Of a DNA stretch of 64,000 nt, positions 25,418 through 33,871 are shown piece after piece. This DNA comes from Ralstonia pickettii (lineage in GTDB: Bacteria; Pseudomonadota; Gammaproteobacteria; Burkholderiales; Burkholderiaceae). Below the pieces are notes generated by a model, which worked only from the letters and a program-made list of their open reading frames with translations, ran no database searches and had not been told where the DNA came from. The first letter of the stretch is position 1. Each line of letters starts with the position of its first letter. The translations under genes were made by a program, and so were the position numbers. The stretch is taken from positions 124,001 to 188,000 of the forward strand of contig NZ_CP104382.1 of NCBI RefSeq assembly GCF_030582395.1. Reading direction: 5' to 3'.

Positions 25418-27472
25418 ATGAAAATCTCTTCAATAAGAATATCTAACGTCTTGAGTTTTCCTTACAGCAAAGACATTGATGACGCTACAGAGATCCGGTT
25501 TGATGGCGATACAAATATTCTCATAGGGCAAAACGGAGCGGGGAAGTCAACGATATTGGAGATAATTAATTTTGTCTTCAAGAGGGCAATTTTGTGCCAT
25601 TACTCTGTTGAGAGAGATTTCTATGGGAGACGGGCGGCACTTGCGCCAAGCGATGTTAAGCGCATCGTTCAGCGGCATAACGACCAGGGATTGCGCATCG
25701 GTTTCCGACTTGATCCGAACTGGAATACTCCTGGCGAAGACCAGTTAATTCGAGTTTCTTTGAAATTGGATTCAATTGACATACATAATATTAAAAATAT
25801 TGTCTCCAATATAGAAAAATATAGGGAAATTGCGGATAGATACAGTCTTGAGTCGATTGCGTATCAGCAATTTGTTCCGAGCATAGAGGAAGTTGTTGTT
25901 GATGTGAAATTCCCTTCGGGGGCCAATAACTATAGTGTTTCAATTAATCACTTCGGTAATGATATCGCTGAATTATATTTGACTAGGTATAATTTTCTGC
26001 GTGAATTGGCGTTGCTATATAACGCAGAGTCTGGAAAGGATGATATTCCGCCGCTTTTTGAATCATTTGCTTTGATAGGCGGTTATAGAAATTATAACAA
26101 TTTTGTCAACGCTGTATCACTTTCCGGTGCGAGCGTCGAACAGCAAATTCAGGCTGTGAGGATTGCCGAGATATCTCGAAGCGCAAACGGAATAGAGATG
26201 ACTGAGCCCACGGTCTTTTCTCTTGTCCGTTTGCTTGTGGCCGAAAGGCACTACGCGAAATTTGGAGACGAAAGGCTCGCCCCAGATGCAGAGAATCATG
26301 CAAATAACTTACCGTTTTTGAGTAAGATAAACGATAAGCTGAGTTTAATTGGTTTGAAGGTCCAGATAAACTTGCTGGATAAAAGGACGTGGCAGTATTC
26401 ATTCTTATTTATTGATACAAAGCGGAATAAGCCACTTCCTGATATTAATAGCCTTAGTGCGGGACAGAAAGCGATTGTTCATCTTGTGTTCGAGGCGTAT
26501 GGGCGAGGCGAGCTAAAGGGTGGCGTGGTGATAATTGATGAGCCGGAAATTCATCTGCATTATCAGTTTCAGCACGAGTATCTTAGAATTTTGGAGGAGA
26601 TAAACTCAGAAAAGAATTGCCAGTACATAATAGTTACGCACTCGGAATCCCTCATAAATTCAAACACAATCGGGAAGGTGCGTCGTGTTGCATTGAATGA
26701 GAAAAATGAGTCTATTATTTGTGCTCCTGTCCTTGAAGAAAGTCAAAGGGATTTAGTAAAGATACTAGATAACACGCGGTCAACGTACGCATTTTTCTCA
26801 AAGAAAGTTGTGCTGGTGGAAGGCGATTCTGATCGGTACTTGTTTCGGGCGATATTCAAGGAATGGTTTCCTGACGTAACTCAGGATCTGGCTATCCTCG
26901 ATGTGGGCGGGAAGGGTGGGTTTAAAAAATGGAAAAGGTTTTTTGAGTCATTTGGGTTGAAGGTATATTGTGTCGGGGATTTCGATAATGTGTTGTCAAT
27001 GAAATTCTCAAACAATCAAATGATCATCGATCAAGTGAAGAAAGCTGAGGTCGATGCTGATTTGAGGCAGGGTAAGCTTGATAGTTTGTCTGACGATAAG
27101 AAAAATGCATTTGGATTGGCTTTCGCTAAGCTCTTGGAGGATAAGGATCGCGTATCGAAGCCGAAAAGGGATCTCTGGAAGCCGGTACTTGATATGTTTA
27201 TAAATTTTGTTAGTGTATCTAATGTTGAGATTGTGGAAGAAATTAGGCGAAGGAATCCGGGGATCGATGCTGCAATCCAGAATAAATATTCGGAGCGGAT
27301 TTTTATTTTAAAGAAAGGGGCCATAGAAAGCTATGTGGGTGGCTCCCATGCTGATATGGCATATATAGCTAATTTCTGCTCAGAAAATCTAAGCCAATGG
27401 TGTAGCGGGAAGAACGAATATGTATCGGAAATTCGCGATATCGTGGAGAAAATCGTGAACGACCCAGCATAG
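25418..27472 (+). CDS. OLD-family ATP-dependent nuclease (ABC ATPase plus TOPRIM)
   Basis: A 684-aa protein with an SMC/RecF-type ATPase split by a long insertion and a C-terminal TOPRIM nuclease domain. Walker A is GQNGAGKST at 37-45, an ABC-like signature is LSAGQKA near 345, and Walker B is VVIIDEPEIHLH near 370-381. TOPRIM begins VVLVEGDSD near 464 with DFDN near 521. OLD proteins act in anti-phage defence, alone (class 1) or with a UvrD-like partner as in Gabija; no helicase is nearby, so class 1 or an uncharacterised pairing is likelier. AT content is far higher than in the neighbours, so it was probably acquired. Confidence 0.85.
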   Translation: MKISSIRISNVLSFPYSKDIDDATEIRFDGDTNILIGQNGAGKSTILEIINFVFKRAILCHYSVERDFYGRRAALAPSDVKRIVQRHNDQGLRIGFRLDPNWNTPGEDQLIRVSLKLDSIDIHNIKNIVSNIEKYREIADRYSLESIAYQQFVPSIEEVVVDVKFPSGANNYSVSINHFGNDIAELYLTRYNFLRELALLYNAESGKDDIPPLFESFALIGGYRNYNNFVNAVSLSGASVEQQIQAVRIAEISRSANGIEMTEPTVFSLVRLLVAERHYAKFGDERLAPDAENHANNLPFLSKINDKLSLIGLKVQINLLDKRTWQYSFLFIDTKRNKPLPDINSLSAGQKAIVHLVFEAYGRGELKGGVVIIDEPEIHLHYQFQHEYLRILEEINSEKNCQYIIVTHSESLINSNTIGKVRRVALNEKNESIICAPVLEESQRDLVKILDNTRSTYAFFSKKVVLVEGDSDRYLFRAIFKEWFPDVTQDLAILDVGGKGGFKKWKRFFESFGLKVYCVGDFDNVLSMKFSNNQMIIDQVKKAEVDADLRQGKLDSLSDDKKNAFGLAFAKLLEDKDRVSKPKRDLWKPVLDMFINFVSVSNVEIVEEIRRRNPGIDAAIQNKYSERIFILKKGAIESYVGGSHADMAYIANFCSENLSQWCSGKNEYVSEIRDIVEKIVNDPA

Positions 27473-27520
27473 ATTTCGAGGTGCTTGCGTTGTCGCGATA
27501 GCCCCCGCTAAACTCCCCCC

Positions 27521-27708
27521 GCTGCGGCAACAACCGCAGCCGAGACTGCAATCTCGATCGTTCCTGTCCGGAAGAAACTCAAGTTTCTACCGCTGTCGTC
27601 GTTCGCCCATTCGGGCGGGCCCGACAGGGAGGGCTTCGGCCCTGCCGTCATGACAGTAACGTCGGTATTGCAGACCTTGTCGTGTGCCCGCCCACCCTCC
27701 CAGGTGGG
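27521..27708 (+). promoter_or_regulatory. Hairpin-rich leader upstream of the leader peptide and 92-aa gene
   Basis: A run of short perfect stem-loops: GCTGCGG/CCGCAGC (27521-27540), CGAGA/TCTCG (27541-27556), GAAAC/GTTTC (27574-27587), a nested CTGTCG/CGACAG enclosing CGCCC/GGGCG (27593-27627), AGGGC-TTCG-GCCCT (27630-27643) and CCCACC/GGTGGG (27691-27708). Two loops are tight tetraloops (ATTC, TTCG). Such density suggests a structured 5' untranslated RNA or a separate small RNA; the first stem could also end OLD transcription. Confidence 0.6.
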
Positions 27709-27738
27709 TGGCTCCTCACTTAACCAGAGGGCAAGACA

Positions 27739-27849
27739 ATGGATCAACCGACCCAAGCAGTACCCATCCCCATCCCACGCGGGCATCGCCCCGCAAACTT
27801 TCAGTTCACCAGCTTCACGCGGCGGCCTCCGCCCGGAGGTGCCCGATGA
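27739..27849 (+). CDS. 36-aa Pro/Arg-rich leader peptide
   Basis: A short reading frame beginning MDQPTQAVPIPIPRG and ending TRRPPPGGAR, preceded by AGAGGG 7-8 bp upstream. Its TGA overlaps the ATG of the next gene (ATGA). Its last codons form both the Shine-Dalgarno of that gene and the strand that hides it, and they encode a PPPG stretch of the kind that slows ribosomes. I know no family for it. The arrangement argues for a coupling or attenuation peptide more than a free protein. Confidence 0.6.
   Translation: MDQPTQAVPIPIPRGHRPANFQFTSFTRRPPPGGAR
27826..27839 (+). promoter_or_regulatory. Hairpin masking the Shine-Dalgarno of the 92-aa gene
   Basis: CCTCC (27826-27830), loop GCCC, GGAGG (27835-27839). 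GGAGG is the ribosome site for the ATG at 27846. A ribosome translating the leader peptide would melt the stem, so downstream translation should depend on it. Confidence 0.65.
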
Positions 27850-28124
27850 ACGTCGATGACAATCTCCTGTACGCACAGGGCGCCTTGGCCGCCAAGGAGT
27901 ACCTGCACAAAGCGCGGATGGATATGAAGATGCACCGCAAGTTCGAGCCACAGACGTTGCGCTGTCATAAGCAGGTCTACGTCAAGGACAAGGCACTCGA
28001 ATTCCAGGCCGGATTTATGGACGCGATCGGGGCGTTCATTCTTAGCTCGCTGGATGGCGTGACGGTGGATCTGTTCCGGTGGGATGTTCTGCACGTGCTG
28101 GCGCGTGCGAATAAGCAGAAATAA
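27846..28124 (+). CDS. 92-aa protein of unknown function
   Basis: A soluble, mostly helical protein beginning MNVDDNLLYAQGALAAKEYLHKARMDMK and ending LHVLARANKQK. It has single Cys and Trp residues and no membrane segment or catalytic motif that I recognise. The start at 27846 is fixed by GGAGG 6 bp upstream and by the ATGA overlap with the leader peptide. It stands directly downstream of the low-GC OLD gene with normal GC, so it need not be part of the same acquisition. Confidence 0.7.
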   Translation: MNVDDNLLYAQGALAAKEYLHKARMDMKMHRKFEPQTLRCHKQVYVKDKALEFQAGFMDAIGAFILSSLDGVTVDLFRWDVLHVLARANKQK

Positions 28125-28379
28125 AAGAAAAACAGCAGCAAAGCGACCCCGGGACGGCGGGGGCGCCAGGCCAGGGCACAATGCCCAGCCCCATATGTAC
28201 CCAGCCAATACGTGCCGAGCCCAACGGGCTACGCACGACACTTATAGGCCAGGCCGCACAGGACTGCAGGCCAAGCGTCGAGCGCCAACACCTCAGCGCC
28301 GCTCGCAGACGTTCGAAATTTCGACCTCAAACACTCGCGCGCCGAGCGTAGACACCCGCGTGCCGACCTAAAACAGCCG
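28125..28379. other. Non-coding stretch before the tandem repeat
   Basis: No credible gene. From about 28310 the sequence already shows decayed copies of the downstream 21-bp repeat. Together with the repeat and the G12 run it makes an 816-bp gene-free interval. Confidence 0.5.
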
Positions 28380-28765
28380 AACGCCGGGGTCAGAGGTCCA
28401 ACCGCCGCGGTTCAAGGTCCGACAAATCGGAGCTAGGAGAGCCGAACGCGGGGCTCTGAACTCGGAGCATGGGGCTCAGAGGTCCAAACGTGGGGTTCGG
28501 AACTCCAAAGGTGAGGCTCAGAGGTCCAAACGTGGGGTTCGGAACTCCAAAGATGGGGCTCAGAGGTCCAAACGTGGGGTTCGGAACTCCAAAGATGGGG
28601 TTCAGAGGTCCAAACGTGTGGTTCGGAACTCCAAAGATGAGGCTCAGAGGTCCAACCGTGGGGCACCGAACTCGGAACATGAGGTTCAGAACTCTACATG
28701 CCGAGCTTGGAGCTTCGAACGTCGAGTTCAGAACTCGGAGCGTGGAGTTCTGAACTCGGGGTGTG
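28380..28765. repeat. 21/42-bp tandem repeat array
   Basis: A core of about four near-identical 42-bp units (about 28469-28636), each made of two related 21-mers: GGGGCTCAGAGGTCCAAACG(T) and GGGGTTCGGAACTCCAAAGA(T). Units decay on both sides while keeping the GAACTC/GAGGTC core and 21-bp period. Since 42 is a multiple of 3, both strands give long repetitive frames (minus strand: FGVPNPTFGPLSPI repeated), but these have no start context or family and I do not call them genes. Confidence 0.85.
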
Positions 28766-28821
28766 GAGGATGGACAGCCAGCATGCGCCGATGAGATTGG
28801 TTGAGACATGCGTGTCGCCGC

Positions 28822-28833
28822 GGGGGGGGGGGG
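28822..28833 (+). repeat. G12 homopolymer
   Basis: Twelve consecutive G residues 108 bp upstream of the OB-like gene, in non-coding sequence. Length variation or a sequencing error is possible. Confidence 0.8.
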
Positions 28834-28940
28834 TGACAGTCAGCGCCCACATATTTGTGGGCTGCAGCGCATAGGCATGATCGTTGCGACACCTCCAACC
28901 CCGTCTCACGGCACGCACAGCGTGCAAAGGAGGATACGCA

Positions 28941-29486
28941 ATGCATTGGATCGATCCTGAAAGTCTTCCGGAAGTTCGCGGCACGGTCCGCAACTTCCTT
29001 CTCAATCCTGAAGGCGATGTCGATGGTTTTGTGCTCGGGGGTCGCACACTTCGGCAGGTCCACGTGCCGCCGCACTTGTCGCGTCACCTGGCCCGGCATG
29101 TCGCGCTGGGCGACAAAGTCCGCATACGCGGGGTGAAGCCGCGCGGCGCCGACATGATCGCCGCGATCTCGCTCACCACAGAGAGCGGCAAGGTCATCCT
29201 TGATGAAGGCCCGCCCGCCAAGGGTGACAAACCTGCAAAACGTGCCGGTGCGCGTCGACCGATGGAAGCTACGGGGCAGGTCAAGCTGTCGCTCTTTGGG
29301 CCGAAGGGGGAACTGCGCGGCGCGTTGCTGGACGATGGCACCTCGTTGCGCGTGCCGCCCCACGCTGCAGCAGAGCTGGCGTCATACCTCACCCCCGGTG
29401 CGCACGTGCATGCGTGGGGGCAGGGCTTGAAGAACAAATTCGGCCGGACACTCGAAGTGGACGAGATTGCCGAAGTGGTGGATTGA
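28941..29486 (+). CDS. Duplicated OB-like domain protein of unknown function
   Basis: A 181-aa soluble protein built of two similar halves. Half one starts VRGTVRNFLLNPEGDVDGFVL with VPPHLSRHLARHVALGDKVRIRG (about residues 8-65). Half two starts TGQVKLSLFGPKGELRGALL with VPPHAAAELASYLTPGAHVHAWG (about 108-172). Each looks like a five-strand OB-type barrel with a conserved VPPH turn, joined by a basic linker (PAKRAGARRP). Nucleic-acid binding is possible but unproven. AAAGGAGG lies 8 bp before the ATG, an unusually strong site. Confidence 0.7.
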   Translation: MHWIDPESLPEVRGTVRNFLLNPEGDVDGFVLGGRTLRQVHVPPHLSRHLARHVALGDKVRIRGVKPRGADMIAAISLTTESGKVILDEGPPAKGDKPAKRAGARRPMEATGQVKLSLFGPKGELRGALLDDGTSLRVPPHAAAELASYLTPGAHVHAWGQGLKNKFGRTLEVDEIAEVVD

Positions 29487-29621
29487 ACGGGTCGGCAGGG
29501 GATCTCGCATTCGGAAGGTGCGCCCCCTCTAAAAAAGCAGTCGTCCATAAAGTCAGTCGAGCACGCCAGCCTCGACGATTGATTCGATCCGTACTTCGGA
29601 CGTTGCCGGGCGCCCCGCGCT

Positions 29622-30698
29622 TCAACCGATATTCCACTGCGGCGCAATCGCCAGCAGTTGCTGCCGCAGGTTCTCGATCTCGTTGGCAAAACCTTCGGCC
29701 AGCGCACTTTCCACGGTGGGCGTGCCGGCGGCGTGGCTGATTTCGGCGGAGTCGGCCGCGCGTGGTCTTGCCAAACGTGCCAACGTGCCAAACCGCAACG
29801 CGCGCGACATGCCGATCAACGTGTCGCGAAGGCGCCGGGCGCCGGCACCGTCGGCGGGCCGTGCGCCCGTGTTCGGTTGCCCCAGCGGCCCGCGCGTTGC
29901 GTTGAGCAGCTCCAGCGTGCTGATGCAGATGCGCAGGCTGCGCTGGATGCTCTCCAGCCGCTCCAGGGGCACATCAATCTCTTTCGATACCGACGGCATG
30001 AGCGAGCGCAACTGCACGAGCAGCGTATTGAGCTTGCCGAGCTGCTTGCTGCGCTCGCTCGGCGCATCACCGGCCTGGCCGAGGTTGGCATACGCTCGGG
30101 CGCATTCGCGCAGCGCATCGGCCAGCCGGTAGCGCCACGAATATGTGGCATACAGCGGCAGCGCAAACGAGAACAGCAGCGCAATCGCAATCCCCACCAG
30201 CACGTTGAGCGTGCGCCAGGCGCCGTCGAGCAGGCTGTTGTCACCATGCCCAACCACGATGACGAGCGTGATGGCCGCCAGCAGTGCGATATAGCCGCCC
30301 TTGCCAATGGCGTGATACGCGCAGATGCCGCACGCGATGGCCGTCAGCGCATACGTGAGCGGCAGATGCCCCAGCCACGTCTGCTGAACAATGATCAACA
30401 GGCCCGCCACCGCGCCGATGAGCGTGCCCCAGGCGCGTTCGGCCGCGCGCTTGCGGATGTTGCCGTGGTGCTGCAGGCCGGCAATGACGATCAGCAACGA
30501 GATCGTGGCCCACTCCCCATGCCGCCAGCCAAAGCCCGCCGTCACGGCAATGGAAAGCAGCACGCCAAGCCCGACGCGCGTGGCATGGATGTACCGCGCA
30601 TGCCGATAACGCCGGTGCGGGTCGCGCACGAGGCGGAACAGAGACAGAAACGGTGCAGGAAGTTTCACAGTGCGGGGCGCACGAATGGAAATCGACAT
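29622..30698 (-). CDS. FUSC-family membrane protein (fusaric-acid resistance/YccS-like)
   Basis: A 358-aa protein with an N-terminal set of about six helices (residues 40-180; for example ISLLIVIAGLQHHGNIRKRAAERAWGT, a family signature) and a soluble helical C-terminal half. FUSC proteins are inner-membrane efflux-type components, often for aromatic acids, but stand-alone forms are uncharacterised. No HlyD-like partner lies next to it. I take MSISIRAP at 30698 as start; an upstream in-frame ATG would add 35 residues of no family character. Confidence 0.8.
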   Translation of the reverse strand: MSISIRAPRTVKLPAPFLSLFRLVRDPHRRYRHARYIHATRVGLGVLLSIAVTAGFGWRHGEWATISLLIVIAGLQHHGNIRKRAAERAWGTLIGAVAGLLIIVQQTWLGHLPLTYALTAIACGICAYHAIGKGGYIALLAAITLVIVVGHGDNSLLDGAWRTLNVLVGIAIALLFSFALPLYATYSWRYRLADALRECARAYANLGQAGDAPSERSKQLGKLNTLLVQLRSLMPSVSKEIDVPLERLESIQRSLRICISTLELLNATRGPLGQPNTGARPADGAGARRLRDTLIGMSRALRFGTLARLARPRAADSAEISHAAGTPTVESALAEGFANEIENLRQQLLAIAPQWNIG

Positions 30699-30984
30699 AA
30701 ACAAGATGGTTGCAGATTCTGGGGCGCGCCGTACACAGCATGGGCGCCACGTTGGTGCCGATGGCCTTGCCGTGGTGCGGGCCTGGGGACAATACTGCGG
30801 CAAGACCTCGGGTTTCCCCTAGGTATCGCACAAAGCTTGCCATGGGCGGATGACCTTTTTGCGTATTGCGCAAAGTGACACTTAAGTGCATGGCGAGTCA
30901 TGTCGATTAGGATTCGTAGTCCGTAGGCAACACTTCGGGCTGCCCCTGGGGTTTGCCGATCCACCGCGAACAAGATCGAGTCCT

Positions 30985-33156
30985 ATGACGACGCAGGCGC
31001 TATCGCCCTGGCTGAGGTTGTTGAGCGCCGCCGAGCGCTTGGACCGCGGGCCGTATTTCATTGCCATTCGGCGCGGGCTGGCGCTCTCTTTGCCGCTCAT
31101 CATGGTGGGCGCGCTGGCGCTGCTGCTGCGCTATCCGCCCACTCCCGGCATACGCGCCGTGCTGGTGGGGGCCTTTGGCGCGCGGCTGGATGCCTTTTGC
31201 GACAGCGTGCTGGCCGGCACGATCGGCATCGGCGCGCTGGTCGCTCTCTTCGGGTTTGCCGATGTGTTGGCGCAGTTGCACAACCAGCGTGCCGGGCGTC
31301 GCGTGGTCAACCCCACCGTGGCGGCCGTGGTGGTGGTGTCGTGCTTCTTTACGCTCATCGCGCCGGCTGCGAATGCATCGTTGATGGCGTCGCTCTCACT
31401 GGGGCAGGGGCTGTTTGGCGCCTTGGTGGTGGCGTCACTGGGCGGCACGCTGTTTCTGAAGCTGTGCGGCATCCGGCGTTTGCGCATTCCGTCTCACCAT
31501 TTGAGCAACGATCTTCTGGTGGGCGATGTGCTGTCGGTCGTGCCGGCCGGCATGCTGACGATCTTGGCGTTTGCCGTGCTCAAGGCCGGCATGGCTTGGG
31601 CGGGCTGGCCGCAGCTCATGGCCGCACTGGATGCGCAACTGGCAGCGCCGTATTCGGATGCGGCCAACAGCCTGTTGTTTGGCCTGGGCTACGAAGCGGT
31701 GTCGCAGTTGCTGTGGCTGTTTGGCATCCACGGGCCCAACGCGCTGTACATGGTGCATCAGCACATCCTGGAGCCGGCCACGCAGGCCAACGCGGCGGCG
31801 GTTGCCAGCGGCGGGCAGCCACAGTTCATCTTTACTTATCACTTCTTTGCCGTGTTCGCGCGCATGGGCGGCTCGGGCGGCACGCTTAGCCTCGTGCTCG
31901 CGCTGCTGATGTCGCGGCGCATGCAGCGCGGCCGCAAGATGGCGCTGATCGTCATGCTGCCGGCGCTGTTCAACGTGAACGAGCCGTTGCTCTTCGGGCT
32001 GCCGCTGGTGCTCAACCCGGTCTACGCGATTCCGTTCCTGCTCACGCCGCTGGTGCAGATCCTGATCGCCTATGCGGCCACGGTTGCAGACCTCATGCCC
32101 AAGACCAGCTACACCGTGGCGTGGACCACCCCAGCGCTGTTCAGCGGCTATGCAACCACGGGCTCGGTGTGGGGGGCGGTCGTCCAGCTCATCGGCCTGG
32201 TGGTGGGGGCGGCGATTTACCTGCCATTTGTGCGCATGGCGGATGTTCTGTCCGCGCGCCGCAGCCAGGAGGTGCTTGCGTCTTTGTTGCAGATTGCCGA
32301 GTCGCCCGAGGTGAGCCTGAAGGGCCGGCGCTGTCTGGACCTGCCCGGGGACGAAGGCCGCATGGCGGTGGCGCTGGCCAGCGATCTGGAGAACGCCATC
32401 AAGAAAGACGGGCAGATTTTCCTGGAGTTTCAGCCGCAGGTGGATTGCGCCACCGGGCGCGTGTTTGGGGCCGAGGCGCTGCTGCGCTGGCAGCACCCGG
32501 TGCTGGGGCGCGTGGCCCCGCCCATTGCCGTGGCGCTGGCCGACGACATTGGCAAGATCGATCAGCTCGGCCTACGGATTCTGTCGCTTGCGTGTCAGCA
32601 GCGCGCGGCGTGGCGCGGTGTCTTGCCGGACGATTTCGTGGTCGCCGTGAATCTCTCACCTCGGCAGTTGCTGGACTGCAGGCTGTACCGGAACGTGCTC
32701 GACATCCTGCGTCGCGAAGGGCTGTCGCCCACGCAGCTGGAACTTGAGATCACTGAATCGACGATGCTGCTACCGGATATCACCGCCATCGGCAACCTCA
32801 AGCAGCTGCGAGAGGCTGGCGTGAAAGTCGCGCTCGACGATTTCGGGATGGGCCATACGTCGCTGCACTACCTGCGCGAGCTGCCGCTGGATACCGTGAA
32901 GATCGACCGCTCGCTGGCCGACGTGAGCGCGGGCAGCATCAACGAACACATCGTGCGCAGCATTGCGAGCCTGAGCCGCACGCTCAACCTGTCGACGGTG
33001 GTGGAAGGCGTGGAGACGGAGCAGCAGCTTGAGCGCCTGTCCGCCCTGGGTTGTGAGCGGTTTCAGGGCTATTTCTTCAGCCACCCGCTGGCGCCCAGCG
33101 TGTGTCAGCAGTTTGTGTTGGAGGCCAACCTGCGGGCGTTGGCGCCCGCGCTTTGA
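30985..33156 (+). CDS. PTS EIIC-like membrane domain fused to an EAL phosphodiesterase
   Basis: A 723-aa fusion. Residues about 20-430 form a lactose/cellobiose-type PTS EIIC domain with roughly ten helices and the FNVNEPLLFGLPLVLNP motif (about 330-347). A short linker leads to an EAL domain from about 465. EAL reads EALLRW (E497), followed by NLSPRQL, LEITES, LDDFGMGHTSL, VKIDRS, VEGVET and QGYFFS, so the metal and catalytic acids appear complete (GMGHTS replaces the usual GTGYSS). It should degrade c-di-GMP under control of a membrane sugar sensor. No PTS EIIA/B domain is present. Confidence 0.9.
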   Translation: MTTQALSPWLRLLSAAERLDRGPYFIAIRRGLALSLPLIMVGALALLLRYPPTPGIRAVLVGAFGARLDAFCDSVLAGTIGIGALVALFGFADVLAQLHNQRAGRRVVNPTVAAVVVVSCFFTLIAPAANASLMASLSLGQGLFGALVVASLGGTLFLKLCGIRRLRIPSHHLSNDLLVGDVLSVVPAGMLTILAFAVLKAGMAWAGWPQLMAALDAQLAAPYSDAANSLLFGLGYEAVSQLLWLFGIHGPNALYMVHQHILEPATQANAAAVASGGQPQFIFTYHFFAVFARMGGSGGTLSLVLALLMSRRMQRGRKMALIVMLPALFNVNEPLLFGLPLVLNPVYAIPFLLTPLVQILIAYAATVADLMPKTSYTVAWTTPALFSGYATTGSVWGAVVQLIGLVVGAAIYLPFVRMADVLSARRSQEVLASLLQIAESPEVSLKGRRCLDLPGDEGRMAVALASDLENAIKKDGQIFLEFQPQVDCATGRVFGAEALLRWQHPVLGRVAPPIAVALADDIGKIDQLGLRILSLACQQRAAWRGVLPDDFVVAVNLSPRQLLDCRLYRNVLDILRREGLSPTQLELEITESTMLLPDITAIGNLKQLREAGVKVALDDFGMGHTSLHYLRELPLDTVKIDRSLADVSAGSINEHIVRSIASLSRTLNLSTVVEGVETEQQLERLSALGCERFQGYFFSHPLAPSVCQQFVLEANLRALAPAL

Positions 33157-33172
33157 AGGCGCGAGGGTGGGC

Positions 33173-33871
33173 TTAGCGGTACCGACCCACAAAGCCCTCG
33201 CACCGCCGGACGCGGCCAGCCTTCGCGGCCCATCGATAGAGGCCTTCCACCAGGCTCTTGCTCGCCGAGACCGGTTGACCATTGATCTGCCCCAGCACTT
33301 CCGATTGGTTCGGGTAGGGCTTCTCGAACAGCAGCTTCAGCTCGCTGCCGCCGCCCAGCGCCAGGTAGACGGCTTCACGCGGTTCGAACTGCAGTGAGAA
33401 CGAGCTGCTGCGCACGCTGGCGCTTTCCACCGTATCGGCAAAGTTGGCGATGAGCGCGCCGTCTTCGGTGCTGTATTCGCAGCCGGTGTCTTTCAGGTGC
33501 GCTTCATCCACGGCCTTGAGCGACGCCAGGGCCGGGTCCATCAAATACAGCGTGATCGCACGCGCCTTGCGCATCCGCTCGCTCAGGCCTTCGGCGGCCC
33601 AATAGCTTTGTTCGACCTTCGTTTGTTCGACCTTCGGGACGGGCTCCGCCCTTGGAGCAGGCTCGGGCGAGGGGGCTTGCGCTTGCGGCGCTGCTTCCAA
33701 CTTGGGGGCCTGCGCCTGCAGTGTGGCGGCCGGCAGGACTTCCGACTGCAGTGCTTCGGCTGGCGGCGCGTCTGTCAGCGGTGCATCCATCGAGATTTGT
33801 CCGAAGGCCACTTGGCTCATGCTCATGCTGCAAGCGCAGGCCAAGACCAGAGAGATGATTTTTTTCGACAA
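33173..33871 (-). CDS. Exported protein of unknown function
   Basis: A 232-aa protein with a Sec signal peptide (MSKKIISLVLACACSMSMSQVAFG), an Ala/Pro/Glu-rich spacer (residues 27-90) and a conserved-looking C-terminal domain (LSERMRKARAITLYLMDPALASLK to EGFVGRYR). Two Cys in that domain (GCEYS and RRCEG) may pair. No family recognised. It converges on the EIIC-EAL gene with a 16-bp gap. Confidence 0.6.
   Translation of the reverse strand: MSKKIISLVLACACSMSMSQVAFGQISMDAPLTDAPPAEALQSEVLPAATLQAQAPKLEAAPQAQAPSPEPAPRAEPVPKVEQTKVEQSYWAAEGLSERMRKARAITLYLMDPALASLKAVDEAHLKDTGCEYSTEDGALIANFADTVESASVRSSSFSLQFEPREAVYLALGGGSELKLLFEKPYPNQSEVLGQINGQPVSASKSLVEGLYRWAAKAGRVRRCEGFVGRYR

Noticed and set aside
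25418..27472. Gabija (GajA) call for the OLD nuclease
   Set aside because: No UvrD-like GajB helicase gene follows; downstream is the hairpin leader and a 92-aa protein.
28469..28636. CRISPR array
   Set aside because: Units are directly contiguous with no unique spacers, and no cas gene is present.
28390..28809. Repeat protein (FGVPNPTFGPLSPI repeats) on the minus strand
   Set aside because: The 42-bp repeat opens all frames; no ribosome site, signal or family, and flanking residues are low complexity.
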